The translations under genes were made by a program, and so were the position numbers. DNA of 64,000 bases from Pseudomonas neuropathica. Lineage in GTDB: Bacteria; Pseudomonadota; Gammaproteobacteria; Pseudomonadales; Pseudomonadaceae. Positions within the stretch are counted from its first letter, which is position 1. Every line of letters begins with the position of its first letter. The notes below the pieces were generated by a model. That model made no database searches, was not told the DNA's origin, and worked only from the letters and a program-made list of their open reading frames with translations. Where the stretch lies: contig NZ_JACOPX010000006.1 in assembly GCF_015461835.1 (NCBI RefSeq), positions 248,001 through 312,000 on the forward strand, written 5' to 3'. This document shows, piece by piece, positions 1 through 9,517 of this stretch.

Positions 1-1553
1 ACCGGCTTGGACAGAATGGCAATCTGGCGGTCTTGCAAGGCCGCCTGGATTTTTTCGACGTCGTGACCGGTGATGATCATCGCCGGAACCGCCCAGCCCC
101 GTTGCTTACGTACATCGTCAATGCACTCGATGCCAGTGGTGTGGGTGCCGAGGTCATAGTCGGCGACGATGATGTCGCAGTCGGTCATCAAATCCTGCCC
201 CCTCAGTTCCGCTTGAACCACACAGCCCCAACGCTCCAGCAGCGCCGAAGTCGCGAGCAATACGTTGCGATCATCCTCCACCAGACACACCTTCAACCCC
301 GTCAGCAAACCGACCTGACGTGCGTCATCACGACTGGCCATTACCTGCGGCGGCGCGGTGATCGGCAAGCCGCACAAAGTCACCGCTGTTCCCCGCCCGA
401 GCCGCGAGCGCAGAGCAACGTCGACACCGATCAATTCACCCAACCGTTTGACGATCGACAGCCCGAGCCCCACGCCTTCGACGTCTTTATCGCGCACTTG
501 CCGTGCCCGATAAAACTCCTCGAATACCTTGCCCAAGTGCTCCTCAGCGATACCGTTGCCTTGGTCATAAATCACAATGGCCAGCCCTGCCCCGCGCCGG
601 CGCACGCCGATCAATACCGGTCGATGTGCACCGTACTTGAAGCAGTTGGACAGGACGTTTTGCACCATGGTCGCCAGCAGCGCCGGATCGGTCTGAACCC
701 AGTACGGGCATGGACGCAAACGCATCTCCACCCCGGCCCAACGCGCTGCCTCGGCGTTCTGGCGAATCAGCTCCGCCAGCCATTCGCCGAGATTCACGCT
801 GTGCAGTTTGGGCAACACGCGCCCGTTGTCGAGGGTGTATAGGTCGAGAATCGAGCGGAACAATTGCGACACGTTGAGCAACGAACGGTCGATGTTGTCG
901 ACCAACCGCCGCTCGTCATCACCCAAGTGCGACTCACGCAGGCACGCGGTAAACAGACCAATCGAATGAATCGGCTGGCGCAAATCGTGACTGGCCTGAG
1001 CGAGAAATCGCGACTTTTCCAGATTCGCCGCCACCGCCTCTTCGGAGGCCTTGCGCGTACGCTCCAGCAACAAGTGCGCGTAAAACGGGATCACCGTGCT
1101 GGTGAGCATCAGCATCAACACCATGAACGGTTGCGCCTGCCACACCGGCGTGAGGCGATACACACACAACAACGCCAACAACGCCAGCCCGGTGGCAATC
1201 GCCAGATAGCGCGAGCCGTAGCGCATGCCATTGCCAAGGTTGACCCAAATAATCACCGCATACAGCGGCAACGCCATCTCGCCGCCCACCACCAGACCAA
1301 AGCAAGTACCGGTGTAATCGTGAACCATGGCGAAAATCCGCCGCGCCGGGTAATGCCCCGGCCAACGCGCAATCGCCTGACGCAGGGCAATCGAAGCCAA
1401 CAAAAACACAATGATGTAGGTAATGATCGGCAGGTATGTATCGAAGCGCTGGCCCGGCAAAAAGCCCAGTATCAGCATATAAACCACGGCGATACTGGCA
1501 ATGATAATGCGCAGATTGGCCTGGTCGAGTTCGGTGTTTTTCTCGAACTTCAT
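1..1553 (-). CDS. Hybrid sensor histidine kinase with C-terminal receiver (3' end outside window)
   Basis: Inner-membrane sensor kinase that should phosphorylate itself and a partner regulator. About six hydrophobic segments fill residues 14-165. A HisKA box SHDLRQP follows with the phospho-acceptor His near residue 189. The ATPase domain shows an N-box (NVLSNCFKYG) and the G-loops DQGNGI and GVGLGLS. From about residue 402 a receiver domain begins (VCLVEDD, then VADYDLG with the phospho-acceptor Asp). The reading frame is still open at base 1, so the last receiver residues are missing. The neighbouring LuxR-type regulator is transcribed divergently from a 114-base gap and is its likely partner. 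The signal sensed cannot be deduced. Confidence 0.9.
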   Translation of the reverse strand, partial: MKFEKNTELDQANLRIIIASIAVVYMLILGFLPGQRFDTYLPIITYIIVFLLASIALRQAIARWPGHYPARRIFAMVHDYTGTCFGLVVGGEMALPLYAVIIWVNLGNGMRYGSRYLAIATGLALLALLCVYRLTPVWQAQPFMVLMLMLTSTVIPFYAHLLLERTRKASEEAVAANLEKSRFLAQASHDLRQPIHSIGLFTACLRESHLGDDERRLVDNIDRSLLNVSQLFRSILDLYTLDNGRVLPKLHSVNLGEWLAELIRQNAEAARWAGVEMRLRPCPYWVQTDPALLATMVQNVLSNCFKYGAHRPVLIGVRRRGAGLAIVIYDQGNGIAEEHLGKVFEEFYRARQVRDKDVEGVGLGLSIVKRLGELIGVDVALRSRLGRGTAVTLCGLPITAPPQVMASRDDARQVGLLTGLKVCLVEDDRNVLLATSALLERWGCVVQAELRGQDLMTDCDIIVADYDLGTHTTGIECIDDVRKQRGWAVPAMIITGHDVEKIQAALQDRQIAILSKP

Positions 1554-1667
1554 GGTTAAACGTCCTTGTGCGGCAATCGTCAGTTTCCGAATCAGCCTAA
1601 AGGCAACCTTCGCCCCCGGTGCTAAGGTGCAGCCTTGAATAACGCTTGACCCAGGGAGGGTCACGCC

Positions 1668-2270
1668 ATGACATGCCGAATTATCATAGCCGACGATCAC
1701 CCGCTGTTTCGCGAGGCGATGCTGCGCACGGTTCAGCGGTTGTTGCCCGAAGCCGTTATCGACGAAGCCGGTGATCTCGACGCAGTGCTGGCGCTGCTGC
1801 CTTTGGGTAATGAGCCGGACACATTGATTCTAGATCTGCGTTTCCCGGGATTGACCTGCGTCAGCCAACTCGCCGAGCTGCGTCAGCGCTTGCCGCGCAC
1901 CACGCTGATTGTGGTGTCGATGGTCGATGATGAGTCGCTGATCAGCGAAGTCATGGCCGCCGGTATCGACGGCTTTATCGGCAAAAACATCGCCCCCGAT
2001 GAAATCGGTCAGGCAATTCTGGCGATTCGTGAAGGTGAAGTGCTGGTGAAGTTTGCGCCGTCCGGGCTGTTGCCGCTGGAAACCGGCGCCGCCCTCACGC
2101 CCCGTCAGCAGGACGTGCTGCGCTTGATCGCCCAAGGCAAGACCAACAAGGAAATCGCCCGCGAACTGGATATTTCCCCGTTCACGGTGCGCATTCATGT
2201 GTCTTCGTTGTTACGCACGTTGAACGTGCCCTCGCGGGCAGCGGCTGTGAAATACGCAAGGACTCTCTAG
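1668..2270 (+). CDS. LuxR/NarL-family response regulator
   Basis: A 200-residue DNA-binding response regulator. The receiver has the acidic pair in IIADDHP, the phospho-acceptor Asp in LILDLRF and the conserved Lys in FIGKN. The C-terminal LuxR HTH runs from about residue 137 ([20 protein letters not shown]) to the recognition helix [11 protein letters not shown]. The start ATG follows a purine-rich CCAGGGAGGGTCACGCC leader. It is divergent from the hybrid kinase and probably receives phosphate from it. The target genes are unknown. Confidence 0.92.
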   Translation: MTCRIIIADDHPLFREAMLRTVQRLLPEAVIDEAGDLDAVLALLPLGNEPDTLILDLRFPGLTCVSQLAELRQRLPRTTLIVVSMVDDESLISEVMAAGIDGFIGKNIAPDEIGQAILAIREGEVLVKFAPSGLLPLETGAALTPRQQDVLRLIAQGKTNKEIARELDISPFTVRIHVSSLLRTLNVPSRAAAVKYARTL

Positions 2271-2350
2271 GAGCTGTCGCAGGCTGCGATTTTTTGATTT
2301 TGTTTTTATAAAGACAAGATCAAAAGATCGCAGCCTTCGGCAGCTCCTAC
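2269..2350. repeat. REP-like inverted repeat (GGAGCTGTCGCAGGCTGCGA type)
   Basis: GGAGCTGTCGCAGGCTGCGA is followed after an AT-rich loop by GATCGCAGCCTTCGGCAGCTCC, a long imperfect hairpin. It starts at the regulator's stop codon, so it may also act as its terminator. A decayed copy of the same type lies near 62.4 kb. Confidence 0.75.
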
Positions 2351-2365
2351 ACGTGGGACGGTGTG

Positions 2366-3364
2366 TTATGGATCAACCTGCGCCATCAACTCCGGTACCG
2401 ATTCCGGGCGTTTCGCATAACGCTGCGCCAGCACCGCACAGACCATCAACTGGATCTGATGGAACAGCATCAACGGCAGAATCAACACGCCAATCGTGCT
2501 GCCAGCGAACAATACCTGCGCCATTGGCACGCCGGTGGCGAGGCTCTTTTTCGAGCCGCAGAACAGAATGGTGATGCGGTCTTCCTGGCTGAAGCCGAAC
2601 GCCTTGCCCAACAGCGTCGACGCCAACAGCACCAGCGCCAGCAGAATGCAGCAGACCACCACCAGTCCCAGCAGATCGACCACGGGAATCTGATGCCAGA
2701 TGCCTTCGTTGACCGCCTCGCTGAATGCGCCGTAGACGACCAGCAAAATCGAACCCTGATCAACAAACTTCAGCCAGTTCTTGTTGCGTCCGACCCACGC
2801 ACCAATCCAGCGACGGGCGATCTGCCCGGCAATGAACGGCAGGAGCAATTGCACGCTGATTTTCAGGATTGCGTCCAGCGTCGAACCGCCATCACCGTGA
2901 ACGTCGAGCAGCAGCGTCACCAACAGCGGCGTGAGGAAAATCCCGAACAGGCTCGACGCCGCCGCGCTGCAAATCGCCGCCGGAATATTGCCCCGCGCCA
3001 GCGACGTGAAGGCGATCGCCGATTGCACCGTGGCCGGCAATGCGCACAGGTAGAGCATGCCCATGTACAACTTGTCGCCGATCAGCGGGGACAACAGCGG
3101 TTTCAGCGCCAGCCCGAGAATCGGGAACAGCACAAAGGTCAGACCAAACACCAGCAAGTGCAGACGCCAGTGACCGGCACCGGCAATGATCGACTCGCGG
3201 GAAAGCTTCGCGCCATGCAGGAAAAACAGCAGCGCGATGGCGATGTTGGTCAACCAGCCAAAGCCGACGGCGACCTGGCCGCTGGCCGGCAGGAAACTGG
3301 CCAGCAGCACGACGCCAATCAGCGTCAGGGTGAAGTTGTCGGGCAAAAAACGTGGGCGAGTCAT
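2366..3364 (-). CDS. Bile acid:sodium symporter-family transporter (SBF-like)
   Basis: A 332-residue membrane protein with about nine to ten hydrophobic helices and the small-residue core typical of the SBF/YfeH-like group (for example ALLFFLHGAKLS and TSLARGNIPAAICSAAAS). Such proteins move organic anions with sodium. The name reflects family ancestry and the substrate here is unknown. It converges with the regulator on its left. It is divergent from an AraC regulator 85 bases away, which is the obvious candidate controller. Confidence 0.85.
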   Translation of the reverse strand: MTRPRFLPDNFTLTLIGVVLLASFLPASGQVAVGFGWLTNIAIALLFFLHGAKLSRESIIAGAGHWRLHLLVFGLTFVLFPILGLALKPLLSPLIGDKLYMGMLYLCALPATVQSAIAFTSLARGNIPAAICSAAASSLFGIFLTPLLVTLLLDVHGDGGSTLDAILKISVQLLLPFIAGQIARRWIGAWVGRNKNWLKFVDQGSILLVVYGAFSEAVNEGIWHQIPVVDLLGLVVVCCILLALVLLASTLLGKAFGFSQEDRITILFCGSKKSLATGVPMAQVLFAGSTIGVLILPLMLFHQIQLMVCAVLAQRYAKRPESVPELMAQVDP

Positions 3365-3448
3365 GGTCGGTTCATCCGGGGGTTGCCAGTGCGTGCCGAC
3401 GACTCTAACGTGACTGCCAATTACCGACTAACGCCGAAGGGCCACAAG

Positions 3449-4237
3449 ATGCCGCCTAAAGGACATGACAAAAGCGTTCGCCGCAGCATTCCCGGGCTGC
3501 CCAGCCTGCCGCGTCCACTCTACGGGCGCACCGAATCGCTGCCCAATCGCGCCCTCACCCGGCGTCACAGTCACCCGTGGGTGCAGTTGTCCTACGCGAT
3601 TCAGGGTGTGCTGGAAATCCAGACCAGTGCCGGCCGCTTCGTCGCGCCGCCGGAGCGCGCCGTGTGGATCCCGGCGGGCGTGCCGCATCGGGTGTTCAGC
3701 TCGCCGCACACGGAAATGCGCAGCCTCTACATCGATTGCAGTGTCGCCGGATGGGCGATCGAGCGTTGTCATGTGCTCGGCGTCAGCGATCTGCTCAGGG
3801 AATTGATCCGTGCGTTCAGTCAGGTTCCGGTGGAATACGAGCAAAGCGGCCCGCACGGACGTCTCGCCCAGGTCATCCTCGATCAACTGGCCGAAGCGCC
3901 GCAGATCGACCTGATGCTGCCGCTGCCGCAAGACGCCCGCTTGAAGCAGATCTACCAGAGCCTGGAACAACACCCGGAACAGCAGACCACGCTGAGCCAC
4001 TGGAGCGAGAAGTTCGGCGTCACCGAAAAGACCCTCACCCGCCTGTTTCAACGTGACACCGGCCTGACCTTCCGCGCCTGGCGCCAGCGTTTGCGCCTGC
4101 TCGGTGCACTGACACCGCTGGAAAAAGGCGAACGCGTCACCGACGTTGCGCTGGCCTGTGGTTACGACTCGACCTCGGCGTTTATCGCCGCGTTTCGCCA
4201 ACAGTTTGGCGAAACGCCGGGTGAGTTTTTTCGCTGA
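3449..4237 (+). CDS. AraC-family transcriptional regulator with cupin-like sensor domain
   Basis: 262 residues. The N-terminal half is a cupin/AraC-type ligand pocket (RRHSHPWVQLSYAIQG, then WIPAGVPHRV). The C-terminal half carries two HTH units, the second ending with the family signature ALACGYDSTSAFIAAFRQQFG. I chose the ATG at 3449, which is preceded by GAAGG. The frame is open much further upstream, but that stretch is antisense to the divergent transporter and is not gene-like. It probably regulates the adjacent SBF-like transporter. Confidence 0.88.
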   Translation: MPPKGHDKSVRRSIPGLPSLPRPLYGRTESLPNRALTRRHSHPWVQLSYAIQGVLEIQTSAGRFVAPPERAVWIPAGVPHRVFSSPHTEMRSLYIDCSVAGWAIERCHVLGVSDLLRELIRAFSQVPVEYEQSGPHGRLAQVILDQLAEAPQIDLMLPLPQDARLKQIYQSLEQHPEQQTTLSHWSEKFGVTEKTLTRLFQRDTGLTFRAWRQRLRLLGALTPLEKGERVTDVALACGYDSTSAFIAAFRQQFGETPGEFFR

Positions 4238-5182
4238 TCAGCGATCCGCCAGTGCTTCCAGCAAGTCCGCTGACGGCACGAAATACAGGCTGCCAGTGAC
4301 GGCGGTGCTGAAATCCAGCAACTTGTCGTAGTTACCCGGTGGCTTGCCGACGAACATGTTTTCCAGCATCTGCTCGATCGGCTCGGGCGAGCGCGCGTAA
4401 CCGATGAAGAAGGTGCCGAACTCCCCTGCCCCCGGCCGGCCGAACGGCATGTTGTCACGCAGAATCTTCACTTCTTCCCCGGCTGCGTTGGTAATGGTGG
4501 TCAGCGCGCTGTGCGAGTTGCTCGGTTTGACCGCGTCATCCAGTTCGATGTCGGAGAGCTTGGTGCGACCGATAACGCGCTCCTGCGCTTCAACGCTCAG
4601 GCCGTTCCACGCGGTCATGTTGTGCAGGTATTTCTGCACCAGCACGTAGCTGCCGCCGCTGAAGCCAGGGTCTTCATCACCGACGATAGTGAAGTTGAGT
4701 GCTTTACGCCCGACCGGATTTTCCGTGCCGTCGACGAAACCGATGATGCTGCGCATGTCGAAATAGCGAAAACCTTGAACCTCATCGACCACCGTCACTG
4801 CATCGCCGAGAACCGCCATGATCTGCGTGGCCAGTTCAAAACACAGGTCCATTTGATCGGCGCGAATGTGCAGCAGCAGATCGCCCGGGGTTGCCGGAGC
4901 GTGCCGCCCTTCCTCGCCAAACTCGCGAAAATCGTGCAGCGACGCCGGGCGCGGATTGCCAAACAGGCGATCCCAGGCGTTCGAGGAAAAGCCGCAGATG
5001 CAGGTCAGATTGCCGGTCGGTACGCGCTTGCCCACCGAGCGCACCAGCCCGGCGACATCACCGCACCAGTCTTTGACGATTTGCGCAGCTTCAGGCCCGG
5101 CATTCAGCGTCGCGACGATGAAAATCGCACTGCTGGTGATCGGACTGCACACCGCTTGAGGTTCGAGAATGTCGGTATTCAT
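4238..5182 (-). CDS. Dyp-type heme peroxidase (YfeX-like)
   Basis: 314 residues of a dye-decolourising peroxidase. The distal GXXDG motif is present as GFVDGTENP near residue 154. The later YLHNMTAW segment contains a candidate proximal heme-ligand His, and RTK follows downstream. No signal peptide is visible, so it should be cytoplasmic, as in YfeX. I chose the ATG at 5182. A second ATG at 5194 is possible but sits only two bases from the GGAG box. The gene abuts the stop of the AraC gene and is divergent from a TerC-family gene. Confidence 0.88.
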   Translation of the reverse strand: MNTDILEPQAVCSPITSSAIFIVATLNAGPEAAQIVKDWCGDVAGLVRSVGKRVPTGNLTCICGFSSNAWDRLFGNPRPASLHDFREFGEEGRHAPATPGDLLLHIRADQMDLCFELATQIMAVLGDAVTVVDEVQGFRYFDMRSIIGFVDGTENPVGRKALNFTIVGDEDPGFSGGSYVLVQKYLHNMTAWNGLSVEAQERVIGRTKLSDIELDDAVKPSNSHSALTTITNAAGEEVKILRDNMPFGRPGAGEFGTFFIGYARSPEPIEQMLENMFVGKPPGNYDKLLDFSTAVTGSLYFVPSADLLEALADR

Positions 5183-5234
5183 CGCTGAAAACATTGCTCC
5201 GTAAAAAATGCCCGAGCTGATAACGAGGGCAGAT

Positions 5235-5253
5235 AGTTCGTTTTTATCGAACT
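5235..5253. promoter_or_regulatory. Inverted repeat AGTTCG-N7-CGAACT between peroxidase and terC-like gene
   Basis: A perfect 6-base inverted repeat with a 7-base T-rich spacer lies 53 bases upstream of the peroxidase ATG and 94 bases upstream of the TerC start. Its symmetry and position fit an operator for the divergent pair. No regulator gene is adjacent to name. Confidence 0.35.
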
Positions 5254-5346
5254 GTTGCGTAGAAATAAACGATTTTTCTTTGCCGCAAAACCGTCGCTAG
5301 CATGGCCTCGTCTGACCCTAATCCAAGAATAGACAGGGAGCGTGAC

Positions 5347-6321
5347 ATGCCACCTAACAACATCAATATCGGCGAACCGTGGATGTGGGCCGCCTTCATC
5401 GTCTTCGTGCTTGCCATGCTGGCATTGGACCTGTTTGTCTTCGGTGGGCGCAAGGCGCACCGGGTGTCTGTGCGCGAAGCCTTGTCCTGGGTCATCGCCT
5501 GGTGCTTGCTGGCACTGAGTTTCGCGGCGCTGCTCTGGTGGTATCTGCACGGTGCGTTCGGCGCTGACATCGCGCGGGAGAAGACCCTCGAGTTCCTTAC
5601 TGGATATTTGATCGAGCAGTCGCTGTCGATCGACAACATGTTCGTCTTCGTGATGATCTTCAGCTACTTCGCCGTACCGCCCGAATTACAGCGGCGCGTG
5701 CTGCTGTACGGCGTGCTCGGGGCGATCGTGATGCGCGCGGTGATGATTTTTGCCGGGGTGTGGCTGGTGTCGCAGTTCGAATGGCTGCTGTATGCGTTCG
5801 GCGTGTTCCTGATCTTCACCGGGATCAAGATGCTGGTGTTTGCCGACCACCAGCCGGACCTGGACAAGAATCCGTTGCTGCGTTGGGTGCGCGGGCATAT
5901 GCGCATCACCAGCGGCTTTCATGGCGAACGGTTTTTCATCCTGCAGAACGGCGTGCGCTGGGCCACGCCGATGTTTCTGGTGCTGGTGCTGATCGAGGCC
6001 AGTGACCTGATGTTCGCGGTCGACAGCATCCCGGCGATCTTTGCCGTGACGACGGACCCGTTCATTGTGTTCACTTCGAATATCTTCGCGATCATGGGAT
6101 TGCGCGCGCTGTATTTCCTGCTGGCGGACATGGCGGACCGCTTTCACTTGCTCAAGTATGGGCTGGCGATTGTGCTGGTGTTTATCGGTGGGAAGATGGT
6201 GTTGATGCCGTGGCTGCACATGCCGGTGGAATGGTCGCTGGCGGTGGTGGGCGGGGTGATTCTGGGGTCGGTGCTGCTGAGTCTGGTGATGACCAAGGAT
6301 GTCGAACGGCGCATTGAATGA
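5347..6321 (+). CDS. TerC/Alx-family integral membrane protein
   Basis: A 324-residue inner-membrane protein with about nine helices. It has the hallmark acidic motifs in membrane context: LALDLFVFG, then EQSLSIDNMFVFVMIF, and EASDLMFAVDSIPAIFAVT. Family members are linked to metal ion (manganese) efflux or tellurium resistance. The ATG at 5347 has an AGGGAG box at good spacing, so the in-frame ATG 45 bases upstream is less likely. Confidence 0.9.
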   Translation: MPPNNINIGEPWMWAAFIVFVLAMLALDLFVFGGRKAHRVSVREALSWVIAWCLLALSFAALLWWYLHGAFGADIAREKTLEFLTGYLIEQSLSIDNMFVFVMIFSYFAVPPELQRRVLLYGVLGAIVMRAVMIFAGVWLVSQFEWLLYAFGVFLIFTGIKMLVFADHQPDLDKNPLLRWVRGHMRITSGFHGERFFILQNGVRWATPMFLVLVLIEASDLMFAVDSIPAIFAVTTDPFIVFTSNIFAIMGLRALYFLLADMADRFHLLKYGLAIVLVFIGGKMVLMPWLHMPVEWSLAVVGGVILGSVLLSLVMTKDVERRIE

Positions 6322-6336
6322 CACACCACAAAACCT

Positions 6337-6425
6337 TGTAGGAGTGAGCCTGCTCGCGAAAGCGGTCTGTCAAACGACGCGATGTTGACTGATCTGGCGC
6401 TATCGCGAGCAGGCTCACTCCTACA
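6337..6425. repeat. REP doublet (GTAGGAGTGAGCCTGCTCGCGA type)
   Basis: Two inverted copies of GTAGGAGTGAGCCTGCTCGCGA separated by about 45 bases. The element lies between convergent genes. Confidence 0.85.
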
Positions 6426-6436
6426 GGGGATCGGTG

Positions 6437-7537
6437 TTACTTATCGGACTTGATGTTGGTCCATACGCGGGTGCGTACGCGCTCTAGCTTCTGCGGCAAC
6501 GGCTGCACGACGTAAAGGTTTTTCAGCGCTTCAGGTGTCGGCGTCAGGTTCGGGTTATCGGTGATTTCCTTGTTGATCAGCGGCATCGAGTCCTTGTTCG
6601 CATTCGGGTAACCGAGGAAATCGCTGATCGGCGCGATCACTTTCGGGTCGAGCAGGTTGTTGAGGAACTCATGCGCTTCGGCGACGTTCTTCGCGCTCTT
6701 CGGAATCGCGAAGGTGTCGAACCAGATCGGCGCGCCTTCTTTCGGCAAGCGCCAGTCGACCACTACGCCGTTTTTCGCCTCTTTGGCGCGGTTGCCGAAC
6801 TGATAGAAGCTGCCGGAGTAACCGATGGCCACGCAGATGTCACCGTTGGCGATGTCGGTCATATATTTGGCCGAGTTGAAGTAGGTCACGTACGGACGAA
6901 CCTTGAGCATCAACTCCTTGGCTTTTTCATAGTCGGCGGGGTTCTGGCTGTTTGGGTCGAGGCCCAGATAATGCAGAGCCAACGGGAGGATTTCCGTCGG
7001 CGAATCAAGCATCGCCACGCCGCAGGATTTGAGCTTTTCCATGTTCTCCGGTTTGAACACCAGATCCCAGCTGTCCACCGGCGCGTTGTCGCCCAGTGCT
7101 GCTTTGACCTTGGCCGGGTTGAAGCCGATCAGCACGGTGCCGACCATGTAAGGCACGCCGTACTGGTTGCCCGGGTCGTTCTTGCCCAGCAGTTTCAACA
7201 GTTCCGGGTCCTGGTGGCTCCAGTTCGGCAGTTTCGACTTGTCGAGTTTCTGAAACACGCCAGCCTTGATCTGCGTTTCAAGGAACTGGTTCGACGGCAC
7301 CACCAGGTCGTAACCGGAGTTGCCGGTGAGCAGTTTGGCTTCCAGGGATTCGTTGGTGTCGAAGGTGTCCCAGGTCACTTTGATGCCGCTTTTTGCAGCG
7401 AAATCCTTGGGCACGGACGGCAGGATGTAGTCCGCCCAGTTGTATACGCGCAGTTCGCGTTGCTCAGCCTGGACAGCGCCGGCCAGCAGCGTCAGCCCAC
7501 ACACAGTGGCACCCAGAATGCGTTTCATCGTGACCAT
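6437..7537 (-). CDS. Polyamine ABC transporter periplasmic binding protein (PotF/SpuD-like)
   Basis: 366 residues, the usual length for PotF/SpuD. A signal peptide with LLAGAVQA cleavage is followed by the characteristic start of the mature protein, LRVYNWADYILP. Later segments such as VVPSNQFLE, GVPYMVGTVLIGFNP and AIGYSGSFYQ fit the spermidine/putrescine-binding fold. The start at 7537 has a GGGGAA box six bases away. No permease or ATPase gene is adjacent, so it is a solitary binding protein that would use a transporter encoded elsewhere. Confidence 0.88.
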   Translation of the reverse strand: MVTMKRILGATVCGLTLLAGAVQAEQRELRVYNWADYILPSVPKDFAAKSGIKVTWDTFDTNESLEAKLLTGNSGYDLVVPSNQFLETQIKAGVFQKLDKSKLPNWSHQDPELLKLLGKNDPGNQYGVPYMVGTVLIGFNPAKVKAALGDNAPVDSWDLVFKPENMEKLKSCGVAMLDSPTEILPLALHYLGLDPNSQNPADYEKAKELMLKVRPYVTYFNSAKYMTDIANGDICVAIGYSGSFYQFGNRAKEAKNGVVVDWRLPKEGAPIWFDTFAIPKSAKNVAEAHEFLNNLLDPKVIAPISDFLGYPNANKDSMPLINKEITDNPNLTPTPEALKNLYVVQPLPQKLERVRTRVWTNIKSDK

Positions 7538-7786
7538 GGTTGTTCCCCAAAAGGCAGCGTGAGTTCGATGGTTTTTATGTTCTGTACACGGCAGCGGCTG
7601 TAAAGGTAGCCAAGGGTAAAAAGGGTCGAGCGTCTTGTTGTGGTTTTGATTCTTGCTGACAGCGTAGCTGGAGCACAGTGGGGGATGGGCCAAAAGGGGA
7701 TCGATGTGGCCAATTTGATTGACCGCCGGGATGCGGAAACAACAATGCCCGGCGAGTGGCCGGGCATTGTGCTGAAGCGGATCGAC

Positions 7787-9199
7787 TCAGTCGGTGTAAC
7801 CCAACCGCGCCGCCCTGCTCTGCTCAGTCTGGCCGCGTGTCGCGAGGCAGTAATACAACGGAACGGTGACCACCAGGCCCACCAGCCAGGACAAGTCCGC
7901 ACCCTCAACCAGATTGGCGTAAGGCCCGACATACAGCGAGGTGTTAGCGAACGGCAACTGCACGAGGATGCCAATGAAGTAAGCAATGATCGCGTGCAGG
8001 TTGAAGCGCCCGTAAACCCCACCATCGGCGCGGAAGATCGAGGCGATGTCGTAGCAGCCGCGCTTGATCAGGTAGAAGTCGATCAGATTGATCGACGCCC
8101 ACGGCACCAGCACCAGCAGCAGCGCCAGAATCAAACCGATGAACTCGGAAATGAAGTCCGCCGACGCGCCCAACGCAACCACGCAGCAACCCGCGAGCAC
8201 CACGCTCGACAACACGACGCGCACCTTGATGCTCGGCGTCCATTGGCTGGCGAAGGTCTGGATCGAGGTGATGATCGACAGCACCGCGCCATACAGATTC
8301 AGCGCGTTGTGGCTGATGATGTTGAGCAGAAACAGCACCATCAGAATTGGCCCGAGCCAACCCGTCGACTGCTTGACCGCGACCATCGCTTCAGTACCTT
8401 CCGGGGTCGCCAGCACGGCCACCGCACCAAAGCTGAACGACAGAATCGTGCCCAGCGTTGCACCCAGATAAGTCGCCCAGAACGGCTTGGCAATGCCGAT
8501 ATCCGCTGGCAGGTAACGCGAGTAGTCAGACACGTACGGCGAGAAACTGATCTGCCAGATAATCCCCAACGACACCGTCGCCAGCCAGCCGGACAAGTTA
8601 AAACTGCCGCGAGTGAGGAAGTCCGCCGGCAAGTCATGGGCAAAGATATAGATGAAACCGGCGAGCAACGCGCCGCCCATCACCCAGGTGCCGATGCGGT
8701 TCAGCGTGTGAATGAAGTTGTAGCCGATCACGCCGATCGCTGTAGCCGCCAGTGCGCCGATCAGAATGCTCAACGGCGCCGGCACCGACGGCGCAATGCC
8801 GACGATGGATTTACCGGCCAGGACGATGTTGGAAATAAAGAAACCGATGTAGATGATCGCCGCGAAGAACACGATCAACAGCGCGCCATAACGACCGAAT
8901 TGGCCGCGACTCTGGACCATCTGTGGAATGCCCATGCGCGGGCCTTGCGCCGACGCCAGAGCGATCACCACGCCGCCGATCATGTGCCCCAGCGCAATCG
9001 CCAGCAGCCCCCAGAGCAGATCGAGATGGAACACCTGAACCACCATGGCGCCGGTGACGATGGGCAGTGGCGCGATGTTGGTGCTGAACCACAGGGTGAA
9101 TAGGTCACGGGCCTTCCCGTGGCGTTCCGCGAGTGGGACGTAGTCGACCGTGTGATTCTCGATCAACGGATCTTGCCGGGACATCTGGGACATATGCAT
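7787..9199 (-). CDS. NCS1-family permease (cytosine/purine/hydantoin type), copy 1
   Basis: About 470 residues with twelve predicted helices. The N-terminal RDLFTLWFSTNIAPLPIVTG and the helix with SPYVSDYSRYLP are typical of cytosine/purine NCS1 symporters. Three possible ATGs lie at 9199, 9193 and 9184, and none has a strong ribosome site. It is closely related along its whole length to the permease at 35803-37218. It is divergent from the flavin reductase gene, with matching palindromes in the shared promoter region. Confidence 0.88.
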   Translation of the reverse strand: MHMSQMSRQDPLIENHTVDYVPLAERHGKARDLFTLWFSTNIAPLPIVTGAMVVQVFHLDLLWGLLAIALGHMIGGVVIALASAQGPRMGIPQMVQSRGQFGRYGALLIVFFAAIIYIGFFISNIVLAGKSIVGIAPSVPAPLSILIGALAATAIGVIGYNFIHTLNRIGTWVMGGALLAGFIYIFAHDLPADFLTRGSFNLSGWLATVSLGIIWQISFSPYVSDYSRYLPADIGIAKPFWATYLGATLGTILSFSFGAVAVLATPEGTEAMVAVKQSTGWLGPILMVLFLLNIISHNALNLYGAVLSIITSIQTFASQWTPSIKVRVVLSSVVLAGCCVVALGASADFISEFIGLILALLLVLVPWASINLIDFYLIKRGCYDIASIFRADGGVYGRFNLHAIIAYFIGILVQLPFANTSLYVGPYANLVEGADLSWLVGLVVTVPLYYCLATRGQTEQSRAARLGYTD

Positions 9200-9283
9200 G
9201 AACTCGAGTTTGTCTGTTCTTATCTTTGTATGAAGCCAAACCGGGGGAACTCTCTGGCCGCCCCTCAGATGCAGACCATATTA

Positions 9284-9293
9284 TGGTATTCCA
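9284..9293. promoter_or_regulatory. Half-degenerate TGGTATTCCA site near permease promoter
   Basis: TGGTATTCCA differs by one base from the perfect palindrome at 9457. It lies 85 bases upstream of the permease start. The pair of sites in one 318-base divergent intergenic region suggests a shared operator, of the TGGTNNNACCA-like kind used by GntR/FCD regulators. Confidence 0.35.
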
Positions 9294-9456
9294 AACAATT
9301 CACAAGACTGATCCGCAGTTTCCGGTGCCAACTGATACGCCATCCTCACTGAAACCGCGGCTTGCAGACCAGTCGAAAGCCCCGTAAATGCTGAGTTTCC
9401 GACGAACGCGGCACGTTTATCGGTTCAGCTGAAAAGCCCTTGCAAAGATTGAATAC

Positions 9457-9466
9457 TGGTATACCA
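9457..9466. promoter_or_regulatory. Palindrome TGGTATACCA upstream of flavin reductase gene
   Basis: A perfect 10-base palindrome lies 52 bases before the flavin reductase ATG. The same decamer appears at 62624-62633. It resembles operators of GntR-family regulators, but none is encoded nearby. Confidence 0.45.
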
Positions 9467-9517
9467 TCAGACCAACAAACACATAAAAACAGCAACACAT
9501 CACCCGAGGACCGACCA

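Noticed and set aside
2363-3448. Upstream extension of the AraC gene frame
   Set aside because: The extension is antisense to the SBF-like transporter and Gln/Arg-rich; the AraC family starts near 3449, where an ATG with a ribosome site is present.
7640-9103. 487-codon plus-strand frame opposite the NCS1 permease
   Set aside because: Antisense of a clear membrane transporter; low-complexity His/Arg/Gln translation with no motifs.
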